A stretch of DNA of 64,000 bases from Bacteroidales bacterium (lineage in GTDB: Bacteria > Bacteroidota > Bacteroidia > Bacteroidales > UBA932). The DNA is taken from assembly GCA_017427385.1 (NCBI GenBank), contig JAFRSW010000005.1:25733-89732 (forward strand), read 5' to 3'. Both the position numbers and the translations under genes were made by a program. Below are positions 1 to 7,304 of the stretch, piece by piece (within the stretch, counting starts at the first letter, position 1; each line of letters starts with the position of its first letter). The notes under the pieces were generated by a model. That model was not told where the DNA came from and ran no database searches. It worked only from the letters and a program-made list of their open reading frames with translations.

Positions 1-66
1 ATAATCAACATCGGTTTTCTTTTTTACAAATTTAAAAAATAATAATCACTTTACGGGAATATTTTT

Positions 67-98
67 TAATTTTGCATTGTGGACATTGAGCCACAATG
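67..98 (+). promoter_or_regulatory. TAnnTTTG promoter with leader hairpin for the small lipoprotein gene
   Basis: TAATTTTG at 67-74 matches the Bacteroidota -7 element. It is followed at once by a perfect 8-bp stem (CATTGTGG 75-82, CCACAATG 91-98, 8-nt loop), so the transcript would begin in or beside this hairpin. The rest of 1-133 is AT-rich and shows no gene. Confidence 0.55.
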
Positions 99-133
99 TT
101 TTAACCGGTTAAATTTATAAAGTTTATTGCCTT

Positions 134-361
134 ATGAAGAAGATTTATGTCATTCTCGCAGTTGTTGCTCTTCTGAGCTTCACCGCATGCGGAAACAAGA
201 AGGCCAAGGAAGCCACCGCAGAGCCCGCCGCTCAGGAAGTTGTTACTGAAAAGAGCGCTCAGGACGAAGTCAAGGACGCCGTCAAGGACGCAGCAGTCGA
301 CGTGGCAAAGACCGGCATCAACGCTGGTGCTGAGGCCATCAAGAACGAGATCAAGAAGTAA
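134..361 (+). CDS. Small Lys/Glu/Ala-rich lipoprotein, unknown function
   Basis: A 75-residue protein with a lipoprotein signal peptide. A short basic start and a hydrophobic stretch end in the lipobox LSFTAC, which puts the acylated cysteine near residue 19. The mature part is small, highly charged and rich in Ala, Lys, Glu and Asp, with the look of an amphipathic helix (repeated VKDA-type steps). There is no enzymatic motif and I do not recognise a family. The gene stands alone, with its own -7 element and hairpin leader upstream and a strong terminator downstream, so it is probably monocistronic. It is likely anchored in the inner or outer membrane facing the periplasm. Confidence 0.7.
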   Translation: MKKIYVILAVVALLSFTACGNKKAKEATAEPAAQEVVTEKSAQDEVKDAVKDAAVDVAKTGINAGAEAIKNEIKK

Positions 362-367
362 TTTTAC

Positions 368-922
368 TTATTTGATTCTGACACCCTCTCGGGATAGTTC
401 CGGGAGGGTATTTTTATGCCCCTCGGCGTCGACCCAGCCGAGGCAGTCCTCGAGAACGGTGACTTTGAAACCGGCTTTCAGGAGGTCTTCAGCCGTGTTG
501 CGGACACAATATTCGGTTGCGATACCTACCACGTAAACCACCTCTGTACCAAGAAGCTGCAGCACCTCCGCCAGGCTCTGGCCGGCGGCGTTGCGGCCTT
601 CGAATCCGGAATACTGCTCAACCGCAGGATTGCATCCTTTATTGAAAGTAAGCTCTTCGGTCACGAAAGGCTTCAGGTCGTCGTGGATCTCGCCGCCACG
701 CGTTCCGGCCACGCAGTGAGGGGGCCAGGGGCCGCCCTGCTCAACGAACGAGCAATGGTTTGCGGGATGGTGATCACAGATAAAAAGAACGGGTATTCTG
801 CCTTTGTTGCGTTCAAGAAGGGCCTTTGTGGCAGCTACGGCTTCCAGGGAATGCCCGCAGGCAAGGGATCCGCCGGTAAGAAAATCGTAAAGTTCATCAA
901 CGACAACGATTGCTTTTTCCAT
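368..922 (-). CDS. pncA: Nicotinamidase (isochorismatase-fold amidohydrolase)
   Basis: A 184-residue cysteine hydrolase predicted to convert nicotinamide to nicotinate and ammonia for NAD salvage in the cytoplasm. The catalytic triad is visible as Asp9 (VVDELYDF), Lys95 (FNKG) and Cys139 (EYCV). The metal site is Asp50-His52-His56 in CDHHPANHCSF. The PWPPHCVAGTRG segment is characteristic of nicotinamidases rather than of other isochorismatase-fold hydrolases. The gene begins 3 nt after the ispF stop codon and so is very likely co-transcribed with it. Its final codons also carry the terminator of the facing lipoprotein gene. Confidence 0.88.
   Translation of the reverse strand: MEKAIVVVDELYDFLTGGSLACGHSLEAVAATKALLERNKGRIPVLFICDHHPANHCSFVEQGGPWPPHCVAGTRGGEIHDDLKPFVTEELTFNKGCNPAVEQYSGFEGRNAAGQSLAEVLQLLGTEVVYVVGIATEYCVRNTAEDLLKAGFKVTVLEDCLGWVDAEGHKNTLPELSREGVRIK
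383..415 (+). terminator. Rho-independent terminator nested in the antisense gene's 3' end
   Basis: A 12-bp stem (383-394 with 398-409, two G-T pairs) closes a 3-nt loop and is followed by TATTTTT. It would terminate the small lipoprotein transcript. It lies inside the last codons of the oppositely oriented nicotinamidase gene. Confidence 0.75.
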
Positions 923-925
923 AGT

Positions 926-1405
926 TTAGTCTTTAAGAATTGTAACAACGGCCCATACTTCACATCCTTCCCCGCGGCCTACAAACCCGAGGCGCTCGGT
1001 GGTGGTGGCCTTTACACTCACTGCATCCACGTTTACGCCGAGGATGGGCGCCAGCACGGAGCGCATCGCATCGATATGAGGGCGGAGTTTCGGGGCCTGA
1101 AGGGCGATGGTGATGTCGGCGTTGCCGACCTTCCAGCCATCTGCGGATAACATTTTTATGACCCGGGCGAGAAGCCTCTTGCTGTCAGCGCCCTTCCATT
1201 CGGAAGAATTGTCCGGGAAGTGCAGGCCGATGTCGCCAAGCGCAGCGGCCCCGAGCAGGGCATCACAAAGCGCGTGGATGGCCACATCTCCGTCCGAGTG
1301 GGCCACGAAGCCTTTGTCCGAGGGGATCTGAATGCCGCCTAGCCACATCGGCAGGCCATCCGCGATGGCATGAACGTCGTATCCTTGTCCGATTCGTATT
1401 GTCAT
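926..1405 (-). CDS. ispF: 2-C-methyl-D-erythritol 2,4-cyclodiphosphate synthase
   Basis: The MEP-pathway enzyme that cyclises CDP-methylerythritol 2-phosphate to MEcPP with release of CMP. The start was set at 1405, giving 159 residues that begin MTIRIGQGYDVHA, where Asp10 and His12 of the GYDVHA motif are metal and active-site residues. HSDGDVAIHALCDALLGA and GDIGLHFPD are also family hallmarks. The frame runs 18 codons further upstream, but that extension is translated dispersed repeat and lies upstream of the predicted promoter (TATTTTTG, 1417-1410), so it is not part of the protein. The partner MEP gene ispE is in the same window. pncA follows in the same operon. Confidence 0.93.
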   Translation of the reverse strand: MTIRIGQGYDVHAIADGLPMWLGGIQIPSDKGFVAHSDGDVAIHALCDALLGAAALGDIGLHFPDNSSEWKGADSKRLLARVIKMLSADGWKVGNADITIALQAPKLRPHIDAMRSVLAPILGVNVDAVSVKATTTERLGFVGRGEGCEVWAVVTILKD

Positions 1406-1409
1406 AGTG

Positions 1410-1417
1410 CAAAAATA
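1410..1417 (-). promoter_or_regulatory. ispF -7 element, nearly leaderless
   Basis: TATTTTTG on the minus strand, only 4 nt (CACT) before the ispF ATG. A -7 element normally ends about 4 nt before the transcription start, so the mRNA would begin at or next to the start codon. Confidence 0.55.
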
Positions 1418-1431
1418 CAATAAATTCGGGA

Positions 1432-1458
1432 GATTCCTTCGCTTCGCTCGGAATGACA
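1432..1458. repeat. Dispersed repeat unit, intergenic copy
   Basis: A 27-nt copy of the unit that reads GATTCCTTCGCTTCGCTCGG followed by AATGACA. Other copies are at 2934, 14123, 20183, 44327, 44498 and 60404. It lies between the ispF promoter and the promoter of the next gene. Confidence 0.85.
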
Positions 1459-1468
1459 AGAAAATTAC

Positions 1469-1476
1469 TAAATTTG
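1469..1476 (+). promoter_or_regulatory. -7 element of the mutL operon, nearly leaderless
   Basis: TAAATTTG, with the ATG of the next gene 6 nt beyond its last base. The predicted 5' leader is about 2-3 nt. Confidence 0.55.
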
Positions 1477-1482
1477 TAGACT

Positions 1483-1785
1483 ATGGGATTTTTCAACTTT
1501 TTTGGCGATAACGAGCATCGGGTCTTCGACTACAAACCGATGTATTACGATAAGGAGAAAGAGGAACGCATGCGCAGGTTCAAGGCCGTGGACGGCAGCA
1601 TGGATGCCGACAAGAAAGACGGCGAATACGTGCCCGGCAGCTATCTGCACGGGGCGTTCCGCGACGGAGCCTACCAGCACACCCGCAACCGCATGAAGGG
1701 CGTGCAGACCATAATCGGCATAGTGACCCTGTTGCTGATAGCCGCGGTGCTGTACTTTATCGCCAAATTCTATTCGATGCTGTAA
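1483..1785 (+). CDS. Small C-terminally anchored membrane protein, unknown function
   Basis: A 100-residue protein with a charged, Tyr/Asp/Lys-rich cytoplasmic part (residues about 1-70) and one C-terminal membrane segment (about 74-97, TIIGIVTLLLIAAVLYFIA), giving a tail-anchored topology. There is no catalytic motif and I cannot name a family. It is the first gene of the run leading to mutL. Its stop codon overlaps the mutL start by one base (TAATG), so the two are translationally coupled. The start codon follows the -7 element by only 6 nt. Confidence 0.75.
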   Translation: MGFFNFFGDNEHRVFDYKPMYYDKEKEERMRRFKAVDGSMDADKKDGEYVPGSYLHGAFRDGAYQHTRNRMKGVQTIIGIVTLLLIAAVLYFIAKFYSML

Positions 1786-3632
1786 TGGGAAAACTTAAGG
1801 TACTTCCGGCAAACATTGCCAACATGATAGCCGCCGGCGAGGTGGTGCAGCGGCCCGCATCCGTAGTCAAGGAACTGATGGAGAATGCGATAGACGCGGG
1901 CGCCACCCAGATCGACGTGGTTGTGAAGGATGCCGGCCGCACCAGCATCCAGGTGATAGACAACGGCTCCGGCATGAGCCCGGCCGACGCAGTTCTCTGC
2001 TTCGAGAGGCACGCCACTTCCAAGATCGCGGAGGCGGAAGACCTCCAGCACATCACCAGCTACGGCTTCCGCGGAGAGGCCCTGGCCAGCATCGCTGCCG
2101 TGGCGGAAGTCACCCTCAAGACCCGCCGCGTGCAGGATGACACCGGCACCCAGGTTACAATTTCCGACCCCAACGCCGTCAAGACCAGCTCGGTAGCCGC
2201 ACCCACCGGCAGCAACTTCCTGGTGCGGAATCTGTTCTACAACACCCCCGCCCGCCGCAAGTTCCTCAAGAGCGACAACATCGAGCTCAAGCATATAGTG
2301 GAAGAGTTCACGCGAGTGGCACTCACCTGCCCCGAGGCAGGGTTCTCCCTGAATTCCAACGGGCGGGACATCTTCCGCCTGCGCCCGGCCAAGTCCCTGA
2401 AATTCAGGGTGCTGGACCTGCTGGGCTCCAACGTGACCGGGGACCTTGTGGATATTACCGCCGAGACTTCCCTGGTGCGGGTGCGCGGCTTCCTCGCCCG
2501 TCCTGACACCGCCCGCAAGACTGTAGCCAACCAGTTCTTCTTCGTGAACGGCCGTTATTTCCGCAGCAGCTACATGCACAAGGCCGTGATGAAGGCCTAC
2601 GAGGAGTATCTGCCCGAAGGTTACACTCCATCCTACTTCATCTGGCTGGAAGTGGACCCTGAGGCCGTAGACGTGAACATTCACCCTACCAAGGCCGAGG
2701 TAAAGTTCGAGGAGGACGCGGTCATCTTCCAGACCATCTACGCTTGCGTTAAGGAAACATTGGGCAAGAATGCCTTCGGCGAGGGTTTGGATTTTGATAC
2801 GGAGGGCCGCGTGGAGATGCCCCAGATGGGGTCGGCCTTCGACGAGTATCGTGGGCCGGCGTCATCCGCGCCCGCGCCGCCGTTGGACCCGGACTACAAT
2901 CCCTTCGCTTCGCCAGATTCCTTCGCTTCACCAGATTCCTTCGCTTCGCTCGGAATGACAGGAGTGTCATCCCGAACCCGCGAAGCGGGTGAAGGGATCC
3001 CCTCCTATCGCAACCCGGCCGCAAGCGCTGGATACGGGGCGCTGTTCGAACAGAACCAGGCCGCGCAGGCCAAAGCACTGATAGTCAAGGGCAAATACAT
3101 CATCGCCCCGTCCGCATCCGGCGTTCTGCTGGTCCACATACGCCGCGCCTGGGAACGCATCCTATACGAACGCAGCCTCAAAGCCCTCTCGAAGAACGTT
3201 CCAGTCACCCAGACCGCCCTCTTTCCCGTACAGGTTCAGGTGGGCGCCTCGGCAAGGCTCCTGTTCGACGAAAACGCCGCCATGCTCGCCTCGGTCGGCT
3301 TCGACATCAGCCCCTTCGGCACCGACACCGTTGTGGTAAACGGAGTGCCAGAAGGCTATTCCTGTGAGCCCGGCAAGGTACAGCAGATGGTGCAGGACCT
3401 TCTCCTGATCCTTTCGGACGAGACGTCCGGCGTGCCCGAGGTGGTGCGCGCGGCCCTGGCCTCCAAGTTCGCCACCCTCGGCAGCGTGAACGCCGAGCCG
3501 CCCCGCAATGCCCTTGAGGCACAGCAACTTATAGATTCGCTCTTTGCCTGCGAGAATGCCGAGCTGACCGCCACCGGCAAGAAGATCACCGCGGTGATGA
3601 GCACAGACGATTTAGAAAAAAGATTCCAGTAA
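1785..3632 (+). CDS. mutL: DNA mismatch repair protein MutL with degenerate endonuclease motif
   Basis: A 615-residue MutL. The N-terminal GHKL ATPase is intact: ENAIDAGA (near residue 35), DNGSGM, GFRGEALASI, then NTPARRKFLK and the transducer domain. A low-complexity linker (about 373-406) is built from translated dispersed repeats (FASPDSFASPDSFASLGMT and following residues). The C-terminal dimerisation domain ends in the Bacteroidota-like FACENAELTATGKK tail. The usual metal-binding DQH-x-x-x-E motif is replaced by HIRRAWE (residues 451-457), so nicking activity is doubtful. The gene overlaps its upstream and downstream neighbours by one base each and lies in one operon with the rhomboid gene. 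Confidence 0.95.
   Translation: MGKLKVLPANIANMIAAGEVVQRPASVVKELMENAIDAGATQIDVVVKDAGRTSIQVIDNGSGMSPADAVLCFERHATSKIAEAEDLQHITSYGFRGEALASIAAVAEVTLKTRRVQDDTGTQVTISDPNAVKTSSVAAPTGSNFLVRNLFYNTPARRKFLKSDNIELKHIVEEFTRVALTCPEAGFSLNSNGRDIFRLRPAKSLKFRVLDLLGSNVTGDLVDITAETSLVRVRGFLARPDTARKTVANQFFFVNGRYFRSSYMHKAVMKAYEEYLPEGYTPSYFIWLEVDPEAVDVNIHPTKAEVKFEEDAVIFQTIYACVKETLGKNAFGEGLDFDTEGRVEMPQMGSAFDEYRGPASSAPAPPLDPDYNPFASPDSFASPDSFASLGMTGVSSRTREAGEGIPSYRNPAASAGYGALFEQNQAAQAKALIVKGKYIIAPSASGVLLVHIRRAWERILYERSLKALSKNVPVTQTALFPVQVQVGASARLLFDENAAMLASVGFDISPFGTDTVVVNGVPEGYSCEPGKVQQMVQDLLLILSDETSGVPEVVRAALASKFATLGSVNAEPPRNALEAQQLIDSLFACENAELTATGKKITAVMSTDDLEKRFQ
2901..3002 (+). repeat. Dispersed repeat array inside the mutL linker
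   Basis: Two partial copies, then one full CCTTCGCTTCGCTCGGAATG unit (2934-2960), then the facing arm TGTCATCCCGAAC...GGGATCCCC (2965-3002) with the hairpin ACCCGC-GAA-GCGGGT (2976-2990). All are read through in frame as part of MutL. Confidence 0.85.
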
Positions 3633-4267
3633 TGCCATACGTTCAAGATGACAACCGCCGGCAGCTGCCGATGACCATGCACCTGATAATCATCAATGTG
3701 ATAGTTTATCTGGCCACCAAGGTGAACCCGCAGTTCATGTATGAGAACTTTTCGCTGTTCTACCCCACTACACCGTGGTTCAAGTTCTGGCAGCCGCTCA
3801 GTTATATGTTCATGCACGGAGGATTCTGGCACATATTCTTCAATATGTACTCCCTCTACATCTTCGGCAAGGCGGTGGAGCAGATAATCGGGAAGCAGAG
3901 ATTCACCATCCTCTATTTTGCGGCGGGTTTTGCCGCAGCTGCCACCCAGCTGGGCGTGCAGGCCCTGGATACCGCCATCCAGAATGTTCCCACCGTGGGC
4001 GCATCCGGATGCATATATGGAGTCATCATCGCTTTCGCAATGATCTTCCCGGAAGCCCGGCTGACGCTGATCTTCCCTCCCGTTACCCTTTCCGCCAAAT
4101 GGATGGCCATCATCTTCATTGGCATCGAACTCTTCACCGGCATCACCGGGACCCAGGCCGGTGTGGCGCATTTCGCGCATCTGGGCGGCGCCCTGATAGG
4201 CTGGCTGCTCATCTGGTGGTGGTACAAACGTAAGAAGAATAACAATCATTCATATGTCCATTATTGA
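3632..4267 (+). CDS. Rhomboid-family intramembrane serine protease
   Basis: A 211-residue polytopic membrane protein predicted to cleave transmembrane substrates inside the bilayer. The catalytic serine is Ser125 in VGASGCIYG (GxSG motif). The catalytic histidine is His183 in HFAHLGG on the last core helix, with His180 beside it. The conserved HGGFWHIFFNMYSLYIFG stretch (residues 62-79) is the rhomboid L1/TM2 signature. About six membrane segments and a short basic tail are visible. It overlaps mutL by one base and tsaC by 14 bases, so it is co-translated within the operon. The substrate cannot be inferred from the context. Confidence 0.88.
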   Translation: MPYVQDDNRRQLPMTMHLIIINVIVYLATKVNPQFMYENFSLFYPTTPWFKFWQPLSYMFMHGGFWHIFFNMYSLYIFGKAVEQIIGKQRFTILYFAAGFAAAATQLGVQALDTAIQNVPTVGASGCIYGVIIAFAMIFPEARLTLIFPPVTLSAKWMAIIFIGIELFTGITGTQAGVAHFAHLGGALIGWLLIWWWYKRKKNNNHSYVHY

Positions 4268-4826
4268 TACCGCCCTGGCCGAAGCGCTTGAGGTTTTGAA
4301 ACGCGGAGGCGTGATTCTGTATCCTACTGATACCGTCTGGGGCATCGGATGCGATGCCACCAACGAGGCGGCAGTGGCCCGCGTGTTCGAGATCAAGCGT
4401 CGCAGTGAGGCCAAGTCGCTGGTGCTCCTGGCCTGCGACCTGGACATGGTTGCCAAGCACATCAAGGTAATCCCCCCTATCGCCATTGACCTGGTGGAGG
4501 TGAACGATGCCCCCATGACCATCATCTACCCGGGTGCCCAGTATCTGGCTCCGAACGCGGTGGCGGAAGATGGAAGCGTGGGCATCCGCATCCCCCTTAA
4601 CGAATTCTGTGTCAAGCTGGTACGCAAACTGCGCAGGCCGCTGGTATCTACCTCCGCAAACATCTCCGGCGAGCCCACCCCTTCGTGCTTTGTGGAGATC
4701 AGTCCGGAGATAGTGGAGGCCGTCGATTATGTGGTGCCTGCCGCGCTCGAGCGTGAATCCACCGGCCGCGCTTCGCAGATAATCAAGCTCGGACTCCGGG
4801 GAGAAGTCGAAATAATTCGTCCGTAA
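4254..4826 (+). CDS. tsaC: L-threonylcarbamoyladenylate synthase (TsaC/Sua5/YrdC family)
   Basis: A 190-residue YrdC-domain protein that makes threonylcarbamoyl-AMP from threonine, bicarbonate and ATP, the first step of tRNA t6A37 modification. The signature ILYPTDTVWGIGCDA (residues about 22-36) and EIKRRSEAKSLVLL (KxR...SK nucleotide-binding motif) are present, as is STSANISG near residue 143. There is no C-terminal Sua5 domain, so it is the short TsaC form. It starts inside the end of the rhomboid gene and its stop overlaps the next start by one base. Confidence 0.92.
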   Translation: MSIIDTALAEALEVLKRGGVILYPTDTVWGIGCDATNEAAVARVFEIKRRSEAKSLVLLACDLDMVAKHIKVIPPIAIDLVEVNDAPMTIIYPGAQYLAPNAVAEDGSVGIRIPLNEFCVKLVRKLRRPLVSTSANISGEPTPSCFVEISPEIVEAVDYVVPAALERESTGRASQIIKLGLRGEVEIIRP

Positions 4827-5578
4827 TGGAACTGTTCTACGCATATAAAGTCGGCGGCGGCTACGCCTATCTGGATTCGGAGGAGTCCTACCACTGCGTG
4901 CGCGTGCTGAGGCATATCGCCGGGGATTCCCTGAACATCATCGACGGGCACGGCACCCTCCTGCACTGCACCCTGAAAGATGCATCCCTCAGCGCCGCCG
5001 TGGCCACCATCGTTTCGGAAGAGCCCGGATGGGGCGGACATCCTTATTATCTGCGCATGGCCGTGTGCCCAACGAAGAACATGGACCGCTATGAGTGGTT
5101 CGTGGAGAAGGCGACGGAACTTGGTGTGGATGAGATAGTTCCGGTGATCGGCGAGCATTCGGAGAGGCGCAAGGTGCGCGAGGACCGTCTGCAGAAGATT
5201 GCGCTTTCGGCGGCGAAGCAGAGTTTGAAGGGTGCGGTGCCTGTCATCGCGCCGGCAGTAAACCTGCTGGACTATCTTGGAAGGCTGCCAGGAAACGGTT
5301 TGAAGTTTATCGCATATTGCTCCGACGACGTCTCGCCGCGCGGCTCGATAGTCGATGCGCTACTCACGGCAGCTGATCCCACCGCGGCAATCACCATCCT
5401 GATCGGCCCGGAGGGCGATTTTTCACAGGGCGAGGTTCAGGCCGCGATCCGCGCCGGTTTCGAACCCGTGCACCTCGGCCCCAGCCGCCTCCGCACCGAA
5501 ACCGCCGCCCTCACCGCCGTCGAATCCGTCTACCTCGCCCTCGCCTGCAACAACGCCTACGACAGTTCATCCTTATGA
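4826..5578 (+). CDS. rsmE: 16S rRNA (uracil1498-N3)-methyltransferase
   Basis: A 250-residue SPOUT-class methyltransferase that uses S-adenosylmethionine to methylate U1498 of 16S rRNA. The N-terminal RNA-binding part contains YHCVRVLRH. The C-terminal knot carries ILIGPEGDFSQGEV and LGPSRLRTETAAL, the SAM-binding signatures of RsmE. The WFVEKATELGVDEIVPV motif is typical. The gene overlaps tsaC by one base and apbE by four bases (ATGA), in the mutL-rhomboid-tsaC-rsmE-apbE operon. Confidence 0.93.
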   Translation: MELFYAYKVGGGYAYLDSEESYHCVRVLRHIAGDSLNIIDGHGTLLHCTLKDASLSAAVATIVSEEPGWGGHPYYLRMAVCPTKNMDRYEWFVEKATELGVDEIVPVIGEHSERRKVREDRLQKIALSAAKQSLKGAVPVIAPAVNLLDYLGRLPGNGLKFIAYCSDDVSPRGSIVDALLTAADPTAAITILIGPEGDFSQGEVQAAIRAGFEPVHLGPSRLRTETAALTAVESVYLALACNNAYDSSSL

Positions 5579-6546
5579 GAATCCGTCTCATACTTTTATC
5601 CTTACTGCTCTCGGCCTGTAGCCAGAGCCACTACGTGCAGTTCGGGGGCTACGCGCAGGGGGGCGTGTGGAGCGTGAAGGCTAATATCAAGGGCGTGAAG
5701 GCGCGGCCGGCCGAGATCCAGAAGGGCATCGAGGCCATCCTGGAAGAAATCGACACTACCCTCTCGGGATACAACAAACGCTCGCAGCTAAGCCGCTACA
5801 ATGCCGGGGAGCCTGTCCAACTCAGCCCGATGTTCCTGGAAGTTAAACAGGCGGCGGACAAATTCAAGGAGGAAACCGGCGGCGCCCTGAACTGCGCCGC
5901 GGGGCCGCTCTACGATATCTGGGGTTTTGGCTTCAAGACCGACTCGCTGCCATCCGACGAACTCGTCCGCCAGACTCTGGCCGATTGCGGAATTACAGTT
6001 TGTTCCGAAAAACAGCCTAAAACGGGAACAAACCAACAACCGAAGTTAAATTTCAACGCCATAGCTCAAGGCTACAGCTGCGACAAGGTGGCCGCGTACC
6101 TTTACAGCCTCGGCATAAAAGACATGCTGGTCGACATCGGCGAGATCTTCTGCGATGGCCTCAACCCGTCGGGAAAACCCTGGCGCGTGGGCATCGACAA
6201 GCCGGAGGACGGCAACAACAGCCCGGGGGCCAAAATGGAAGGCATCTGGGAATCCAACGGCGGCCCGCAGGGCGTCGTCACATCCGGCAACTACCGTAAA
6301 TTCTACATCAAGGACGGAGTCAAATACTCCCACACCATCGACCCCCGAACCGGATATCCGGTGCAGCATAAGCTCCTGAGTGCCACAGTCATAGCTCCCA
6401 CGGCGATAGAGGCGGATGCATACGCCACCTACTGCATGGTGATAGGAACGGAAAAGGCGCAAGAGTTCATACTCTCGCGCCCTGACCTTGAAGCATGCCT
6501 GATCTCGGAGGAAATCTGGACGTCCCCGGGATTCAAGCTGCAGTAA
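5575..6546 (+). CDS. apbE: FAD:protein FMN transferase (ApbE), lipoprotein
   Basis: A 323-residue periplasmic flavin transferase that attaches FMN to threonines of proteins such as RnfG or NqrB/C. The signal peptide ends in the lipobox LLSAC, so it is membrane-anchored. Family segments include the GGALNCAAGPLYDIWGFG region, FNAIAQGYSCDKVA, VDIGEIFCDG, the YSHTIDPRTGYPV magnesium/FAD motif near the end, and the EADAYATYCMV helix. It overlaps rsmE by 4 bp and closes the operon tail-to-tail with the next minus-strand gene. No Rnf or Nqr genes are nearby. Confidence 0.92.
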   Translation: MRIRLILLSLLLSACSQSHYVQFGGYAQGGVWSVKANIKGVKARPAEIQKGIEAILEEIDTTLSGYNKRSQLSRYNAGEPVQLSPMFLEVKQAADKFKEETGGALNCAAGPLYDIWGFGFKTDSLPSDELVRQTLADCGITVCSEKQPKTGTNQQPKLNFNAIAQGYSCDKVAAYLYSLGIKDMLVDIGEIFCDGLNPSGKPWRVGIDKPEDGNNSPGAKMEGIWESNGGPQGVVTSGNYRKFYIKDGVKYSHTIDPRTGYPVQHKLLSATVIAPTAIEADAYATYCMVIGTEKAQEFILSRPDLEACLISEEIWTSPGFKLQ

Positions 6547-6547
6547 T

Positions 6548-7003
6548 CTACTTTTTGCGGGTCATTTCATACCTTATAGATCCGTTCGCGTCTTCATAGT
6601 TGAACAACGCCTTGTCTCCATCCACATCGAACCCAAACTTGATAGGACTGGAGAAAATGACATGGTCTGCAGAGGTGGGGCCGGGCCAATCATTGAAAAG
6701 ATTGCTGATTGAAGTGGCTTTCTCCGGTTCCTCTCCACCGACATATCTGGTCAAACAGCCACCGCTCTTGTAAGTGATTGTGACAGTTCCATCATTGTAG
6801 GTATAGTCCCCTTTGTAACGGACACCCCATGCGGTGATGATCATGTCGGCTTTACCGCCCTTGAGTTCAAGATACAACCTGGTGGCCTGGCCGCCATTCT
6901 CGTAGCAGAACCACTGCCCTTCTTCGGAAGCGCCATTTTCCTTGTTGCAACCTGCGAACAGAACCATAATGGCCGCAGCTGCTAAAACAAATAATTTTTT
7001 CAT
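6548..7003 (-). CDS. Lipoprotein, unknown function
   Basis: A 151-residue secreted protein. The start at 7003 was chosen because it gives a clean lipoprotein signal (MKKLFVLAAAAIMVLFAGC, acylated Cys19) and lies 29 nt after a TATATTTG box (7040-7033). A longer upstream frame has no signal peptide. The mature domain is rich in aromatic residues and beta-type sequence (WFCYENGGQATRLYL, YKGDYTYNDGTVTITY), similar in style to small Bacteroidota lipocalin-like lipoproteins. I cannot assign a family. No partner is obvious. Confidence 0.72.
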   Translation of the reverse strand: MKKLFVLAAAAIMVLFAGCNKENGASEEGQWFCYENGGQATRLYLELKGGKADMIITAWGVRYKGDYTYNDGTVTITYKSGGCLTRYVGGEEPEKATSISNLFNDWPGPTSADHVIFSSPIKFGFDVDGDKALFNYEDANGSIRYEMTRKK

Positions 7004-7098
7004 ATTAAGAATTAATTGATGTTTCTCTGCCCCAAATATAAACAATCCGCCCCAATATACAAAAGGGCGGATTGAAAAACTATCAAAAAGGTTGAAAA

Positions 7099-7302
7099 TC
7101 AAGGAGTATACTCCAGGATGTCCGAAGGCTGGCAATCCAACTCGCGGCACAGGGCCTCCAGCGTGGAGATGCGCAGAGCTTTAACTTTGCCGGTCTTGAG
7201 GATCGACATATTGGATGGGGTTATGCCGATCCGCGTGGCCAGCTCGCCGGAACTCATTTTCCGGCGGGCCAGCATCACGTCTATGTTGATCATTATCGGC
7301 AT
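7099..7302 (-). CDS. XRE/Cro-type helix-turn-helix regulator
   Basis: A 67-residue protein that is almost entirely one HTH domain. LARRKMSSGELATRIG forms the first helices, ITPSNMSILKTGKVKALR the recognition helix region, and ISTLEALCRELDCQPSDILEY the C-terminal part, as in small Cro/YozG-like repressors. The start at 7302 lies 2 nt after the flotillin stop codon, so it is likely in that operon. ATG 7293 is an alternative start. The target is unknown, but the 15-bp inverted repeat in front of the operon (9287-9329) is a candidate autoregulatory site. Confidence 0.82.
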   Translation of the reverse strand: MPIMINIDVMLARRKMSSGELATRIGITPSNMSILKTGKVKALRISTLEALCRELDCQPSDILEYTP

Positions 7303-7304
7303 AA

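Noticed and set aside
1406-1459. 18-residue N-terminal extension of IspF
   Set aside because: It is translated dispersed repeat and promoter DNA. IspF homologues begin close to GYDVHA.
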